From Lagopus muta (lineage: Eukaryota; Chordata; Aves; Galliformes; Phasianidae), in NCBI RefSeq assembly GCF_023343835.1, contig NC_064433.1:32767214-32831213 (forward strand): a stretch of 64,000 nucleotides of DNA, in the 5' to 3' direction. Below are positions 62,801 through 64,000 of the stretch, one piece after another. Each line of letters opens with the position of its first letter. Position 1 is the first letter of the stretch. The notes beneath the pieces were generated by a model that worked only from the letters and a program-made list of their open reading frames with translations, made no database searches and was not told the DNA's origin. Made by a program: the position numbers and the translations under genes.

Positions 62801-64000
62801 TTATCGCAAGGAACTGTCACAGACACAGTGACATAGAAAGCAACTTCAGAAGATACTTAAAGAAATCACAGAAGAAATTTAAAAAAGAAAAAACTATTCT
62901 TGCTTCTGTGAAGAGAGCTTCCCTGAACAGATCAACAGTGAATGGACTTATTGACAGGTAATTTCGTTTTCATTTTCTCACTGGAAGCTTCTCTTCTTTT
63001 TTTTCTTTCTTTTTTCTCTCTCTCTCTTTTTTTTTTTTTTCTATCTGAAAACAGATCACTCTGTTTGCTCTTTGCCAGACAGAGAGTGGACACTCTTACC
63101 ATGGCCCAAATATCCTGCTCCTCTCAGGGAGCAAAGGAAAAATCAGTTTCATTGCACGGAGTTGTGGACAGTGCACTGAGATTCTTAGTGTCATGACTGC
63201 ATCATAGATTTTGTTTGTAAACCAAGATTCTTGGGCATTCAGTCATTAAGACAGTGGTGGTTAAAACCCTGTGGAGGTTAGTCACTGAACTGTTCCAACA
63301 CTTAACAACTCATGTATTCCCATATCCAATATTATTCTGAATAAAGACTTCTTGTTTTTAATTGATTATATAGATTTAATTACTGAATTCAATTTATTTT
63401 ATATATTCTTACAGTCTTATGTAGCTATTCATTAAGATGAAGGGGCTGTTTCACATAGACATATTCCAGAAAACTGATCTGAATTTGAGCATGGGCTGAT
63501 TAAACCGCACCAAATCCTCTTGGGAGGCTGCGCTTTTATTGGGAAATAAGGTGAACAGAATTAATTTGCTTTTTATTTTGGAAATAAAATATAGCTATTT
63601 CATTTCTGTATGACAGGATGCACAAGACATAATGTAGTTTAAATGATCCTCTGTAAATTCATACTTACTTAATGGAGGGAAAGTTTTCTAAGTTTCCATC
63701 CAGTGGACAGGCCCAAAGTGCCTGCTGCCTATGCCATTAATTACCAAAAGCAGTGTAGTACTAAAGCCAACACACAGGCACTCTGTTAATATATCACCTT
63801 CTATTTTAAGAATGGCATTAAGTAGTACTAATAATACTAACATTTTCTTTTCTCTCATTGATTTGTCTAAAAACAATCACAACAATGTATGTAACTTCTT
63901 AACCCTTCAGAACTTGACTTCATTTCTCCGCTAGTTGCAAGTGCAGTAGCACAGCTTCTCAGCAACTATATAAGCCACCAAATACTGACTGCACATAGTT
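59891..64000. other. Non-coding stretch to the window end
   Basis: About 4.1 kb without recognised genes. A pyrimidine-rich tract (62991-63040: T-runs around a CT repeat) is the only low-complexity block of note. A few short frames (up to 98 codons at 61335-61631) show no family signature. Confidence 0.45.
62991..63040. repeat. T/C-rich simple repeat with (CT)n core
   Basis: An almost pure pyrimidine tract of about 50 nt: T-rich, (CT)n, then a T run of about 14. Confidence 0.9.

Overview
This is vertebrate nuclear DNA from a bird, most likely a galliform (chicken or a close relative). The clues are many CR1 (chicken repeat 1) LINE copies ending in the ATTCTATG-type 3' octamer, two Galluhop-like mariner remnants, and LTRs of a common avian endogenous retrovirus family. 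There is no operon-like packing, and coding density is very low.

I can support only one intact protein-coding gene: AVPR1A, the V1a-type receptor for vasotocin/vasopressin. It lies on the minus strand at 4310-6922. Exon 1 (5938-6922) sits in a GC-rich CpG island (about 5640-7150) and encodes the N-terminus through TM6. A 1,344-nt GT-AG intron follows, and exon 2 (4310-4593) encodes TM7 and the C-tail. The spliced product is 422 residues. About 400 bp upstream of the start codon is a perfect 120-bp TTCCC microsatellite (24 units), which reads GGGAA on the receptor's coding strand.

The rest (about 7.5-64 kb) is AT-rich intergenic DNA with scattered transposon remnants. CR1 fragments occur near 3.6, 9.2, 18.7-19.5, 21.4-22.8, 23.2, 24.9, 28.3, 31.8-33.1, 45.4-45.7, 49.8-50.3, 51.0-52.1, 54.3 and 55.0-56.1 kb. 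The two best preserved (51.0 and 55.0 kb) keep long reading frames for the C-terminal part of the CR1 reverse transcriptase protein. ERVL-like LTRs lie at 35.55-36.07 (-), 38.16-38.64 (+, with a leader remnant to about 39.5 kb) and 57.15-57.67 kb (-). Mariner remnants lie at 47.9-48.4 and 59.5-59.9 kb.

One short exon-like reading frame on the minus strand near 19.93-20.18 kb does not look repeat-derived, and I could not identify it. I found no tRNA, rRNA or CRISPR features, and no convincing second gene. Long stretches contain only anonymous non-coding sequence and simple repeats. Repeat assignments rest on pattern recognition rather than a library search.
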